Counted from the stretch's first letter, positions 1-12,440 are shown. The stretch: DNA of 64,000 bases from Coprinus comatus (GCA_034638255.1 JAWPGT010000049.1:62001-126000), one strand, 5' to 3'. Notes: generated by a model from the letters alone, not told the origin. Translations and numbers: made by a program.

Positions 1-912
1 GCGGTTCCACTGTAGATCAATTGTAACGTTTATAACGTCAGAAGACCTTGAACAAATTTGTTTTAAATCATCTGACATACGCGCAGTGAGTTCCGTGGCC
101 ATTTCCATCAGCGTCCCTGGGAAAATGTGATTCAAAAATAGAAGTTCGGGACAATATGTATGACTTACGCATATGGACCAAAGGTCTCACCCCATGTCGC
201 ACGTCCGCCGAATTGTTGCTTTGTATACAATTAATGCCGTTATTATAACTCAGTACGAAGGTTATACACACGTGGCTTGTAAAAATACCGGTATCTGAGT
301 TCAGGGTATGTATATCAATGGCAGGTCCTATATCGGGTTTATCGATTCCAAAAAAACTTACCAACGATAAAGATGTCAACACCGCTTCCTGCAGCTGCAT
401 CATATGTATAAGAGAAGGTAAGAGACCTTTGATAGAAACATTAGATGATAAGTGTAAATAAGAGTAGTTGTTTAATTTACCCGGTATTTTGATTTGTAAG
501 CCTCGTGGTTGAGCTGAGACGTGAAATACCCCAAGGAGCGTTTGTCCTAAATACAAACAGGGATTAATATAGAACCAGATATCAATTATGTTGATATTTC
601 TTACTGTGTAACCATGGTATGCATGATACCGTCCTCTGAGATGGACTCAACATCAGGGTTGGCACGAAGAGCCTCGAGTGCAGCTTCATCGAAGTGACCG
701 GCAAAACCGTTGATAATGTCCCACTGATGGGTAATGTTGACATTATGTTGCCTGAGCAAGCTGGCTTTTTCTACGCCAGGTTTCATGGTAACAATGAACC
801 TGCCGGTAGTCTCGCCGTCAAAGGTCTCGATGGTATGCAACGCAGTCGGGGCACTGAGGGCAGAAGCCACAAAGAGGGCCAGAGTTGTTAGTTGAGCAGA
901 GAGGAAATGCAT
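1..912 (-). CDS. Secreted subtilisin-like serine protease (S8A, proteinase K type), partial
   Basis: Extracellular endopeptidase made as a pre-pro-enzyme. The chosen start (MHFLSAQLTT) gives a signal peptide ending near SALSA. An I9 inhibitor propeptide follows (GRFIVTMKPG...DVESISEDG) and then the mature domain. Six further exons can be joined in frame: 481-546 (TNAPWGISRLSS), 362-426 (FSYTYDAAAGSGVDIFIV), 270-294 (DTGIFTSHV, catalytic Asp), 169-218 (FGGRATWGETFG), 81-116 (DADGNGHGTHCA, catalytic His) and 1-9, where the last exon begins as the window ends. The catalytic Ser and C-terminus lie off the left edge. All introns are short GT-AG introns. No lesion is seen in the visible part. Family assignment is secure; exact exon ends are hand-made. 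Confidence 0.9.
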
Positions 913-2327
913 ATTCGAATTCAGAGAGAGAGCTGTTGCAGTCTGAAGAGCTGAGGTATAATCGACGAGGTTTTTAATGCCACTGCCAAGGCTACAGAGC
1001 ATGTGGATCCGTTCAACTTGGTGTTCTATCTCGCATTGCGAAATGTTGCTCTGTGAAAAACTTGCAAAAATAACATATAGAACGCACTTCACATATGTCG
1101 CAAAAAGACGATGGGATCAGGAGGTTGTTGGTTTTGGTGTATGACAAATGTACATAGAAAGTGTTCCGAAGAAGCACATGGTGAATGCTGAAGGCAGGCC
1201 GGCGTGATTATCTGTTGAATGACAAGGAATTATTTGTATTCCTCCAAAAACTGAGTTTCGTTCTCAAGACTTTTCATTCCTCAAGGACGGAACTTGGAAT
1301 AGTAGGGACATCTGGCTTGTGGTACGGCAGATTATTAGTGGCCCATTCACGTCGAATGAAACGCATGTACTTGCGTTTAACGGTCTTGTGGTATCGGCGC
1401 TCGCCGTGCTTCGGATAAGATTTACTGGTGATTGACTCTAAGAAGTAATACCAGTTTCAGCACGATGTTGGAGCAAGTCGAAATAAGCTAAATTCGGAAT
1501 ACACGGTGAGATATAAATCCCCCAGAAGCCATGCACGCACTTGATGCATAATGCAAACCGTGGGTATCACTCCCATGGTCGCACATACAACACATGGATA
1601 CCAGTACGTGAGACGTGCTTTGATTCTACTTGCTGAGATACATCAAATTTCATCTGAAATCGTAAGGGTGGTTCAGGAATAGAGGCTCAAGCGTCTCAAA
1701 TCCAGCAACATCCCCAAGGGGCCGCCGGCCATGAGCCGGCCGGTGACGTCATCAAACTATAAATACGGTAGTGTAGGAGGAACCAATAATCTTCTAACTG
1801 TACGTGGGCATGTATTTTTAATGGTCAAGCTGTTTTCCTTTACATAAGGACCTAACCGAGAAAAATGGCAGGAGAGCCAGTTTCTTGTTGCAGGCATCCT
1901 ATTATATCGAAACCCAGTTGGCGTGTCCGTTCGAATTGTGGTGCTGCTCAATATTTTTTTATCAAGCAGAGTGTTCGGCCGTTTCCTTAGACAAGGTTTG
2001 GGGTGAATAGCTTTGTACAATATATTAAGAAGGTATAGTGTATTAATATCTGAATCTTCTATTTTCGTGCGGTAAATGCTTGAGGTCGTGTGTGAGATGT
2101 AGGTAATAGGTTAATCGGTCCTTTATATTTAATAAAGATGTAGTCGATTAGGAGTTGCATGTCCAACTAGTGCACGTACTGTGAGAAAAGGCAAAGAAAT
2201 GAAAGCAACTTATGGGCGTTGGTGCTAACAGGGGGTTTGCTTTACAAAATAGAAGCTCAAATTTGATATCCCTAGCAATATCAGTATCACCCTTTAGCTA
2301 TGTACTGTGCACTACAACAAGGATGGT
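913..2327. other. Intergenic, no gene recognised
   Basis: About 1.4 kb between the subtilisin promoter and the 3' end of the broken HsbA gene. Short open frames here show no family resemblance or splice-supported structure. It contains a GC-rich inverted motif (GCCGGC repeated around 1722-1742) followed by TGACGTCA and TATAAATA (about 1743-1766), described as a finding. Confidence 0.6.
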
Positions 2328-2999
2328 TTAAGCATATGCAGCAACGGTAGTAGCGAAAGCAGCATTGATTTGGATCTGGAGAGCTTGGGCCTGAGTCAAC
2401 AATGAAGCCTATAAAAAATACATGTCATCAAAAACAAGCCTCTTCATGAAAAATCATGAAGAATTCTTACGGGTGTGCGAGCGATTAGAGTAGTCTCAAG
2501 AGCGTTGGTGCTGGCTTGAAGATTGGACAAATCTTGCTTGACGAGAGCGGGGATACCACCAACGGGGAGTACAATAATTGCGGGCTTCTTGCCGACAATA
2601 CCAGTGAGAGCACTGTCAATGAGAAGCTTTGGGTTGGTGATAGCAGCGTTGATGGAAGCACCGTCAGTATCAGAGATGGTACCAGAAATATTCTAAGGTT
2701 AATAAATTTTCATCAGCATCGAGCTTTAATTTGTGTCAAAGTTTAGCGGTGCACGAGGGCATCGGTGTTGGTATTATAAATGACTGTCTTAGTGGTGCCA
2801 GCATTGGCGTGGATGGTCTGGAGAGTGGTATTATGAGTGAACCTATGCGAAAATGATGTGGTAATTATTCATTTAGCAAAGCCTGAGACAAGGCGTCGAG
2901 TGGTGACTTGGCAGTAGAGTCAGCCAAGGCGTCGGCGACGGTAGCACCGTAGGCAACAATGGCGATGGAAGCAAGGTAGAGGAAGTTCTTGAAAAGCAT
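2328..2999 (-). pseudogene. Hydrophobic surface-binding protein A (HsbA) paralogue, broken
   Basis: Clear paralogue of the intact HsbA gene at 11741-12440. It has the same signal peptide start (MLFKNFLYLASIA), the same exon order and the same C-terminus (NAAFATTVAAYA). Two defects are visible. The first exon lacks 45 bp (15 codons, in frame) after ATVADALAD. The donor of intron 1, GTAAAT in the intact copy, reads CTAAAT here (changed base at 2876), so read-through hits a stop three codons later. Later exons stay open and later splice sites (AG at the second acceptor, GTAAGA donor of the last intron) are kept. HsbA proteins are small secreted proteins that coat hydrophobic surfaces. Either a recent pseudogene or one rescued by an unusual donor; I favour pseudogene. 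Confidence 0.8.
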
Positions 3000-3059
3000 G
3001 TTGAAATTGTTGAATGAGATGTAAAAGCTCGATGTTTTTTACCACTAAAACATCTAGTC

Positions 3060-3066
3060 TTTTATA
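3060..3066 (-). promoter_or_regulatory. TATA box of the broken HsbA copy
   Basis: TATAAAA on the minus strand, 61 bp upstream of the start codon. It lies in the shared block GTATAAAAGACTAG also found before the intact copy at 11671, so the promoter was duplicated with the gene. Confidence 0.7.
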
Positions 3067-4347
3067 CTTTCTATCAACCGATTCTTTCTGCTAAACACCT
3101 TATTGTGCATTGGCGCAAAATATCGAGCTTTGCTTGTGATTTTGTTCGTACAATTCTTCTACCATGAATCCAGGCAGCCGATACATTGGAAAAGAGAGAA
3201 AGAGCCAGCGGTAGGGCGGGTTGCAAACAGAATGACTTCGTATGTCGAGTAATGTCACGTTTGTAAGTTGATTGTCACCAGTGCAAGTATGTATGTGTTT
3301 AGATTTGTATCACACGGGATCTGTACAACCCTACAAAAGAAGACCTTTGGCTCCACTTTTTTCAAAACGCCATATGCAACCTGGAAATCAGTAGCAAAAT
3401 CTTATTGAAACATAAAAGTGAAGAGAGGGTGATATGCTTACAAAAAAGTAGGTCCATCAGTAAAGTTAGATCATACATTGAAAGCTTTTCTCGTTAATAA
3501 CCAAAATTTAACATTCTTATTCTGGAAACTTGGTAGAAGGTAAAATCAATATCAGTATATTGCTTGAACAATAGATCCGGTGACTATCCACGGAGTTCCA
3601 CAACGCCTTCACGCCTGAGAATTGTGTTGCAAACATTGCAACGTCTTGATTAGATGTGTCGGGTCGAGGTATGGGAGTAAAATAGTTCTTTTCCTATAAT
3701 GACTAAAGAGGTATAGTTAACCCCACACAGACACTTCAGATGACTCTGGGGAAATACATGGAAATCAGAATAAGGCCATTATCTATTTTGTTAAAAGGTT
3801 ATGTTAATGGGTTAGGCGAGAGTATAGTCCGAACATCCATTTCAAGAGATGGTTACGCCTCAGTTTACTTTTATGAAGATCATCGATCATCTTTTGATGA
3901 TATACCTGGGTACATAATGCTTCCTTTCGCACTCCACTCGTCAACCACCGAGATGGTGGTTGTTGTTTTCAAGAGGTGCGACGTGTGCGATTGTTCATGA
4001 TTAAGTTTTCGGAATATCGCGCGCAAAGTCTAGATAAAAAAAGGCCAGATGAAATATTTGGCGAAGGGGGTGTGGTTTATGAAGGCGTTATGTTAGAGAT
4101 GGATTCCTAGAGGTTCGGATCAAGACGAATGTCACAAGTCATGGTTACCTTTGTCACAGACGGTGTGATAAATGATTAATAGAAGAGCCATCGTGTGCAG
4201 CAACCCTCCTCTGTGCCCTACTCTCAATTTCCGATGGATGTTTCCTTCTAACACCTTGAAAAATAAAATACAATTCTGGAGATTATTACTAAACACCAAT
4301 CACCTCTGCCAATAATATTATTGCACTAATGCCAATAACATATCACA
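3067..4347. other. Intergenic, no gene recognised
   Basis: Separates the broken HsbA promoter from the 3' end of the first P450. An 86-codon open frame on the plus strand (3740-4000) has no recognisable domain and no promoter or splice support, so I do not call it a gene. Confidence 0.6.
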
Positions 4348-6371
4348 TCATCGCTTTTGCTGCAAAAACTGACGGATGCCTTCCCTCGCTTTAAAATCAC
4401 ATTCAAAGGGATATGGTCCTCTAGAATAGATATGGCAGGTCGTGTAAACCTTCAAACTTATTACTGAGACATCAATGAGACTTACGAGGTAACTGCACTC
4501 TCATATTCAACTTTGGGTTCAATAATGTTTCCGTTCTCATCTACAGCCTTGCATATATGGAAGCAGGATAGAAGGGAAAGGCAAGTATGACTTAAAATTG
4601 CAAGTGCCAGGGGTTTACCTATACATTTCCTGTTTTCCTTCAGTTTATAGTGTAATTGTTCTGTAGGAGAGAGAAGAACATACCGTCGACCAAAGCCAAA
4701 AGTATCATCCAGCATTTGCTTGACGAGACATTCATTGAGAGATCCTGTATCTGTCAAGAAGCGATCGGGGTTAAAATCACTAGCGTTTGGGTACAAGTTT
4801 TCATCGTTTGACATTGCCCTACCATCAATATTGTATTAATTGATTTGGTGGATAGCTGGGTAGGACTAACCAAACGTTTGCGAGGATTGTAGCTCCTTTA
4901 GGAATGTGATAACCATTATACACATCATCCTCTGTAGTCAAGTGAGGTAACGCTACGAGACAAAACGTTAGCATCTGTCAAAACGCGAAGTAGAAATTGG
5001 GACAGTATACAGTAATATATACCTATGGGAGCAACGCATTGCCACCTGAAAGATTCATAAATTACAGCCATACAAAACGGAACTTTTTCTGCGTCCTCGA
5101 CCCTTGGTATTCTTCTTATGTCTTCTCCTGATTCAACGAGAACAGCATCGAGCTCCGCCTGTGCCCGGCCTTGGATTTCAGGGTGTAGAACCATGGCAAG
5201 TATGAATGTATGCATAACTGCGGAAGTGGTACCAATAGTTGCCGAGAAAAGAGTAGAGGAGACTGCTTTGAGCAATTCTTCCTCTTCTGAATTAGAAGCA
5301 ATCGCATTCAAGGCTTCTGTGACGAATGATACCGTGTCTGTATTCTGCAAATATTATGAAATTAGTACCAATTTCGAGCTCATGATAGATGAGATCTGGT
5401 CTTGAAAAAGTTACACTTATACTCACTTTTCCAAGTTCCCATCGCTTTTTAGCGTCCCGGAACGGCTTTTCGAATGAAAGTTGAGTATCATTCTTCCATC
5501 CTTTGGCCAGTCTTTTAAATTTAACCCAACTGGGGGCGTACATCAAGATCGGAAACATATCAACCAAGAACCTTCCTGGAACCATTGCAAATTTCAGGTT
5601 ATCAACGGCACGATTAGAAATTTTTATGTATTCATCGTCGTCTTTGTCAGTCGCTGAGATAGGAAGATTGAATGTGGTTGAAAGGGATATGGCCCCTATT
5701 TGTTTGGATATGTGAGAGAGAAATAATTTTGGAGAATGCATTATATTTTGGAGCAAAATCAGGGTTTGGATTTGGATTTGAGGTTGGTACCATTGCTGTT
5801 GAGTTTGAGAAGGAATATCATCATCTTCCTCAGCGCTTGTCGAAGTTGTAGGTAGTCGAAGAAAATAACGTGTTACAAGGCGTCGAGAGGAACGCCAGAG
5901 ATTATTATAAGGCATCAATGCAAAGTTCCAGGCATAGCCCATGAGGTCCATTGCCATATGAGAATGAGGGCTAAACATACTCAGATAAGTTGGATATGAG
6001 CACGGAGATTCGATATGACCAACCGTGATGAGTAAATGCGAGAACGTCGTTCTAAAAGCTCATAGGCCGCTTCGCGAGTATTCAGAACCACCAGATGCAT
6101 ACCTAAAACGTTCAGGTATATGATATCTGAGTCTATTATTGTCTAAGCTTCCAGAAGTTGATCTCACTGATAACGACCCACTAAACTCCTGACTCCACTT
6201 TGCATATTGCTTCCATCCGTACTGTGTTGGGGCGTTGAATACATTTCCTAGAACTGGGAGCCTGAATGGACCTGGGGGTAATTTGTGGATTTGTTTTTGT
6301 GAGTTGATGTAGTAAATGCATAATGATGTAATAATAAAGAGGACAGAAAGCAATATGGTGGGGGGAATCAT
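4348..6371 (-). CDS. Cytochrome P450 monooxygenase (first of two)
   Basis: Membrane-anchored haem monooxygenase. Eight exons (6182-6371, 6024-6132, 5427-5970, 5023-5344, 4871-4952, 4684-4818, 4486-4629, 4348-4420) sum to 1410 nt, 469 aa. An N-terminal TM helix (ILLSVLFIITSLCIYYI) is followed by the proline hinge LPPGPFRLPVLGN. The I-helix reads SATIGTTSAVMHTF, so the usual acidic residue of AGxDT is replaced. ExxR is ESFR. The haem loop is FGFGRRKCIG, with the Cys ligand. It resembles the basidiomycete P450s often labelled O-methylsterigmatocystin oxidoreductase-like; substrate unknown. It is related to the second P450 at 15183-17331 and shares several intron positions, but is shorter at both ends. 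No lesions seen. Confidence 0.93.
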
Positions 6372-8156
6372 GCTACAGGCTCAGCGTTCCGGTCAGGCTG
6401 GTGAGGGCCGTTATGAAACCTTAAGCTCAAGGATGGTTGAAGCCTCGACGGTCACCGGTGCACCTTGCTGTAAGTGACAGCTGCCAAACAGCGTTAGCTT
6501 CAACCAACACGTGACCCCGGCATCCGGATTCTAAAACTAATACATAAGTGATTGCATCATAGCAACGTGGTATATCGGAGCTGTGTCGCAACGATGGATA
6601 ACCATTCAGCGATGGGAGGCGATGGGCGAGTCAGTGACTAAGTCACGAAAAGTCATGTAACTGGTCATATGGTCAAATGACTAGTCAAGTTGACCAAACT
6701 CTACTAATTCCCACGACCTGTCACTAACATTGGTTGTGACTCGCAAGTATTTTGCTATTTTCCAGTGACTGTATAAACCCGTCTATTTTTTCCTTGCTAA
6801 TATTGAAAGTGTACGTCTCAGTGTCAAGAAATAGAAAGTAATGCGCTGATATTTAACCAACCTGAAAGTGTACGTCTACAATACAAGTTTACAAGTTAGT
6901 TACTTTGAACATTTGTGGCATAAGATACAGTATATTAACAACCGCAATGATTGTTGTTAGTGCAGTAGGGTTAGTGAGAGCTGTTGCTTGATTTTTTGTC
7001 CTGGTAAATTTTGTCGACACACTTGCTATGTTGGGATCAGGCGGGATATGGTAAACTAATGTAGGGGTGGACAGTGTTGTACCAAACAATGACAGGCGAC
7101 GAAATAGCCATTGCCCGTCGGTCACAGACGGTCACTGCCAGATGTTGGCTATTGTGACACGACTACAACCAAATATGGAAAAGAACAGTAATGATGCCAT
7201 CACCAGGCAGCTCAGATCATCTTCAACACACGCATATTTGCAACAAGTAATGGTACATTTCAAAATTTACATGGTTTACATACTTCAAACCTCAAGAATA
7301 ATATTCTAGACTATCACATTCAATATCTAGTTCTCCCAATCCATCTAAATATACCAAATTACATAGTTGAAGCTCCTCATCTAATGTTTTAGCAGCGAGT
7401 TGCTCAATGTGTTAGGGTCTTGTCAACCAACAATGTCTTTCCCAGGCTATTCTAGGCTATTCTACTATATTAGGCTAAAGACATGACGACGTCGGAGTTG
7501 CCAGTGACTATGGCACATACGACCAAACATTGGTTGGTACAACACTGGGGGTGGATACATTCCGGTTTTGTATACTACATCCCAGGAAATATAAGATGGT
7601 GGCCGATCTGGGCTGCAACAGTTCTCATTGAACCAAATGACTGCCATCCTGTCTCGTATGGTTGTCATCTGTATGTTCTCACCATTCATCAACAAATCCT
7701 AACCTCAACGGGCTGGGGCGGGATGCGTTTTTCACTGGGTCTCATTGGTCATTTGACTTTGGTCAAAGTTAAGTGACCAAGTTAAGTGACTTGACTTTGA
7801 CTTGAGTCATGGTCAACTAACTTGCTCATCGCCGTTAACCATTCCCCAGCCTCCCGTTATGTAATTGTTGAAGTAAATATAGACATGGAGTAACATTCTA
7901 TATCTATTATACAAAAGACAAGTTCTACTACATACGCACAATTGCTGCATGCAATTATTTGAGGTAATGTGGTTTGGTTTAATTAAGCAATGGTAATAAA
8001 GCTATGAGTCGGTGCCAGGCACATGTAGGGAAATAACTGACTATAAATGGTATACCGGACTTGTCGGACCGGACTTGGCCGATATCAACAGGTTCCAATA
8101 ATACAATTCCCAGCTCACTCCTGTTTTGCTGGAGGTTGGTGTGGTCAAGACTTCTC
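6372..8156. other. Intergenic with inverted GTCA-rich arrays
   Basis: Divergent intergenic region between P450 (-) and MFS carrier (+). No gene recognised. GTCA/TGAC-rich stretches at about 6595-6705 and, in opposite orientation, at about 7741-7850 bracket roughly 1.1 kb. A 14-bp direct repeat GAAAGTGTACGTCT occurs twice around 6804-6880. Possibly an old inverted-repeat element (see findings). Confidence 0.5.
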
Positions 8157-10209
8157 ATGGCCGACGAGAGCTCACCTTTGCTGGACCAACAGCCACAAAC
8201 GGCATACGATGGTCCTGCCGTGACTTCAGACGTGGAACAACAGGAACCTCAGAAGACCTCGTTTTTCATTTATGTGCGTTTCTTTTGATGATAATTCATT
8301 ATTTGAATGTTGATCTGTATAGAACAGGTGATTCCTATGGCAGTCGGTATTTTCTTGACTGCATTAGATGGAACGATTGTGGTTTCTTGTAAGAAGGTAC
8401 CCCCAACCACATGGCTCGCTTAAATTAACACATCTTCAGCTTATGCAGCTATTGGAAGCGAGCTTAACGAGCTGCAAAAGACGAGCTGGATAGCTACCTC
8501 CTATTTGTTGACCTTGACCAGTTTTCAGTACGCTTCTTTCCCATTATTACGCGTGTCATCTCTCTAACACGACTTGCAGGCCTTTGTATGGGAAACTGAG
8601 TGATATCTTTGGGCGAAAGAGCTGCCTCTTATTTGCCTATAGTGTCTTCGCTATAGGATGTCTTCTGTGTGGTCTCTCAAGGAATATGAATGAACTAATT
8701 GCTAGTCGTGCTTTGGCTGGTATCGGAGGTGGTGGAATGCAAACGTACGCATCTATTTTCCCTCTCGAATGGGTATATCTCACATAAAAGACAGGATAGT
8801 GAGCATTATTATGTCTGACGTAGTTCCATTACGATCGCGTGGTACATGGCAAGGTGAGCCACCCGCCCTACTTTCTTTGTGATGCTCAATTCTTTGACAA
8901 TATCAGGAATCCTTAATATCGTTTGGTCCTGTGGCAATACCGTTGGCGCTTCCCTAGGTGGCTATCTTGCAGATACAATCGGCTGGCGCTGGGCATTCCT
9001 CATCCAATCTCCGCTTGCCATTCTCGCTGCACTCTCCGTATTCTACTTCCTTCAATTACCCACGTCCCCCTCAGATTCCGACTTTAACTCCAATCTTAAG
9101 GCCAAGTTTCGTCGTGTCGACTTTGGTGGTGCATTCACACTTGTCTTTTCCGTTTTCTTCCTTCTTCTAAGCCTCGATAGAGGCGGAGATATTGGATGGG
9201 ATAACCAATTAACGATATCCTTGCTCGCCGGCTTTGTCATCTTTTCTATTGCATTTGCGTTCGTCGAGAGCAAGGTTGCACCAGAGCCGCTTGCCCCTGG
9301 CCGTTTGATTTTCAGTCGGTCTCTTCTAGCTTCATATTTGGTCAACTTCTTTGGTATTGCGGGTGCCTTTGCTCAGCTATTTCATGTATCACTTTATCTC
9401 CAGGCAGTTCTTGGGAAATCTGCCTCGGAGACTGGTGCTTGGCTTGTTATTGCTGTTGTTTCTGCCTTGACGGGTAGCCTTAGTGGCGGTTTGATTATGC
9501 AAGCTACAGGAAAATATTATATTCTCACATGTGTGGGTTACATACTTCTTTTCGCTGGTTCAGTCGTCGTTTTACTGGGAACGGGGTACATGAGATTACC
9601 GAGGTCAACGGTAGAAGTTATCATTGGTAAGATGATTATCACTAACGGGCTATGAGGGTAATAAACTAAAAATCACATAAGGTCTGGCCATTTCCTCCCT
9701 CGGGAATGGAGGCGGTATTACAACCAGCTTGATATCCCTGATAGCAAACGCTGGAAAGACCGATCAAGCAATAGCAACCGCAGGTTCGTTACTTCCTTGC
9801 ACTGAATATATATCGAACCCCACTTAATATCCGCCAACAGTATCTTATCTTTTCCGTTCTTTGGGTTCTGTAGTAGGACTTTCTGTTGGAAGCACTCTTA
9901 TTCAGACAACGTTGCGATCAGTGTTGCGTAGAACTCTGGAGGGTAGAGACGTAGATGAGGTGAGATATCTTCCCTTTTTCGAATGATGATGTACTCTCTG
10001 CTGATTAGCACCAATGCCGCACTTTGCAGATCATACGACATGTCCGAGAATCATTGGCATATCTAGAGACGTTGGATCCTGAAACCCGGCGTACCGTGAG
10101 GTCTGCATATGGAGATGCAGTCCATGTCACGCTGGTGTTTACAGTGGTCATGAGTTTAGCTGCCTTGATCTCTGCTTTCTTTATTATTGAAAAGCCTCTC
10201 AATCGTTAA
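8157..10209 (+). CDS. MFS transporter, DHA2 (14-TMS) family
   Basis: Proton-coupled exporter of drugs or amino acids, likely in plasma or vacuolar membrane. Nine exons (8157-8273, 8328-8388, 8440-8527, 8580-8744, 8795-8853, 8907-9626, 9682-9783, 9841-9959, 10009-10209) sum to 1632 nt, 543 aa. The start MADESSPLLDQQPQ has the acidic-dileucine-like ESSPLL seen in vacuolar carriers. Signature stretches: MAVGIFLTALDGTIVVSS (TM1), GKLSDIFGRKS (MFS motif A), ALAGIGGGGMQ (motif C-like), SLGGYLADTIGWRWAFLI. Most like the Fnx1/VBA and azole-resistance branch, so basic amino-acid import into the vacuole and toxin efflux are both possible. All junctions keep frame. Confidence 0.93.
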
Positions 10210-11671
10210 CGAATACGAGGAAATAGTATTTATAACTAGAAATTTCACCTCCAGAATCTAATAGATTATGTGCTTTACAAAACAAAAGAAGTATGGTGCT
10301 CTCTTGGTACCTGCCTAGCACTGTCTATTTTTTGCCGATGATCACGTGGTACCGAATTTGATCCGGGTTAAACTTAACGTAAAACCGAAGTCTTGGAATC
10401 CGACTCCCAAAATTCCAGTGTTTATCTCCTGTCTTCACAACTACACTTACACGGATAAAATATCCGACATAAGCAGGGAAATCATCGAACTCAGAAATCA
10501 TTGTCTACTTTAACCCTTATCCAGCCCGTTGCCGTTTCAATGCGGAGTAAACTGCGATTGTTCCCTGCTCAAGCGCTCGCTGCGGAAGGCTATAGAGAAG
10601 TGAAGGAATCAATCAGAAACCCCTGTCCTCGTGAAGAAACCGCGCACTACAACTAGAAGGCTGTACGGAAGGAGAAGGAAGACCGTGTTCCCGAAATTCC
10701 TCGTTGCTCAAATTTTATTCATTCTCGTCGCTAAGCTAGTTGTTCTATCTTCGATTAAAGGCGTTGATCCTTTCTATCCTCAACTATAACATATAATAAC
10801 GGAGGACAGGACCGAGACCGATGACAACGTGATGAGTGGAGACAATTCTGGGACCTCTGAGAGACAAAGAGTGTCCAACCACGGAAAGAACAGGACTAGG
10901 TGTGAGAAGGAAGCCCTACTCACGCATCATCAGATGACCTCTCGCCAACATGCAACCCCTCCACCTACACGCAACGTACATTCAATTTAGATATTCTTAG
11001 AACAACCTTATTCCATGTGTTTCCCCAGCATTCTTTCAAGCAGTGGCCGGAGTTAGGAATAACGATTTCTTTACCAATGTGAGCCTATTTCAATTAGTTT
11101 ACCCCAGGCGACATTAATTTTTCTACAACGGAATTGATGGAAAGTGCATGATCACCGAGGCGGAATGTTCACCAAAGCTAATCATATTGCAATCAGGGAC
11201 TGCTTGTTCGTACAAACTGAAGGAACAGGTATTCGTGAATACTACTTGGTCTAAATTTTACTGGTCTAAATTTATTCAATGTTTGTGTTCAAAAAATCAA
11301 GGTTACCTTCTCGAGGTAACCGAGACTGTGTATGATTCCCCCGTGGAGCTCCACAGATGAAGGAAGAACGTACTTTTTTCTACCACCTGATCCCGTCGGT
11401 AACCTCAACAACGTGTGACCCTATAGGCTGTGGTTTTTGATACTAACCATGCTATGACGTTCCAAAGATGACCTCGGTTGCACTCAATCACATCAATGCC
11501 CATTTCAATCGTCACCATTTTTTGGTGTACATTCTGTTTGACAAGTCCTTCTCTTCGGAAAATTGTTTCGTTTTGTCAACGTGCCCTCGTTTTCAAAAAT
11601 CACAAGCTTCATAAATGCCTCGTCATCCGTCTGAAGAGCTCTACAATAGTGGAAGGCCTGATGAGGAAAAG
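10210..11671. other. Intergenic, no gene recognised
   Basis: About 1.46 kb between the DHA2 carrier and the intact HsbA gene. I see no splice-supported coding structure and no clear repeat. Confidence 0.6.
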
Positions 11672-11678
11672 TATAAAA
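11672..11678 (+). promoter_or_regulatory. TATA box of the intact HsbA gene
   Basis: TATAAAA 63 bp upstream of the start. The surrounding block GTATAAAAGACTAG and the leader CATCTCATTCAACAATTTCA are shared with the broken copy. Confidence 0.75.
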
Positions 11679-11740
11679 GACTAGGTGCTTTGAGCTGTAA
11701 GAAAACATCGAACTTTTACATCTCATTCAACAATTTCAAC

Positions 11741-12440
11741 ATGCTTTTCAAGAACTTCCTCTACCTTGCTTCCATCGCCACTGTTGCCTACGGTGCTACC
11801 GTCGCCGACGTCTTGGCTGACTTTGCTGCCGTCAAGTCCCAAGTTACCGCTCTCGACGCCTCCATCGCCGCTTTCCCCAACCCCGGGGGAACCTTGTCTC
11901 AGGCTTTGGTAAATGAATAATTACCACATCGTTTTTGAATACATTCATGATCCCACTCTCCAGACCATCCACGCCAACGCTGGCACCACCAAGACCGCCA
12001 TTGATAAGACCAACACAGATGCCCTCGTACGCGCTCAACTTTGACGCAAATTGAAGTATACTGACTTTGACCGTAGACCGTTCCTACTCCGGTCTCTGAA
12101 ACCGACGGTGCTTCCATCATCGCCGCCATCACCGACCTCAAGCCTCTCATTGACAGTGCTCTCACTGGTATTGTCGCCAAGAAGCCCGCAATTGATGCCC
12201 TTCCCATTGGTGGTGTCCCCGCTCTCGTCAAGCAAGATTTGTCCAATCTTCAAGCCAGCACTAACACCCTCGAGAACACTCTCATTGCCCGCACTCCTGT
12301 AAGAATACATCGTGATTCTTCACAAAAGAAACTTGTACTGACGAGATTTCTTTTTACAGGCTTCATTGTTGGCTCAGGCTCAAACTCTCCAGGCCCAAAT
12401 CAACGCCGCTTTCGCTACTGCCGTTGCTGCATACGCGTAA
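11741..12440 (+). CDS. Hydrophobic surface-binding protein A (HsbA), intact
   Basis: Small secreted protein that binds hydrophobic surfaces and, in Aspergillus, recruits hydrolases. Four exons (11741-11908, 11964-12026, 12077-12298, 12360-12440) sum to 534 nt, 177 aa. The signal peptide MLFKNFLYLASIATVAYG is followed by a Cys-free, Ala/Thr/Leu-rich helical domain matching the HsbA family (ADVLADFAAVKSQVTALDAS early, LVKQDLSNLQASTN in the middle, AFATAVAAYA at the end). All donors are canonical (GTAAAT, GTACGC, GTAAGA). A strong TATA box and a codon set rich in C-ending codons suggest high expression. Its inverted, degraded twin lies 8.7 kb to the left. Confidence 0.92.

Noticed and set aside
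3740..4000. 86-codon open frame upstream of the first P450 stop
   Set aside because: No domain, no TATA box at the usual 60-bp spacing and no splice support.
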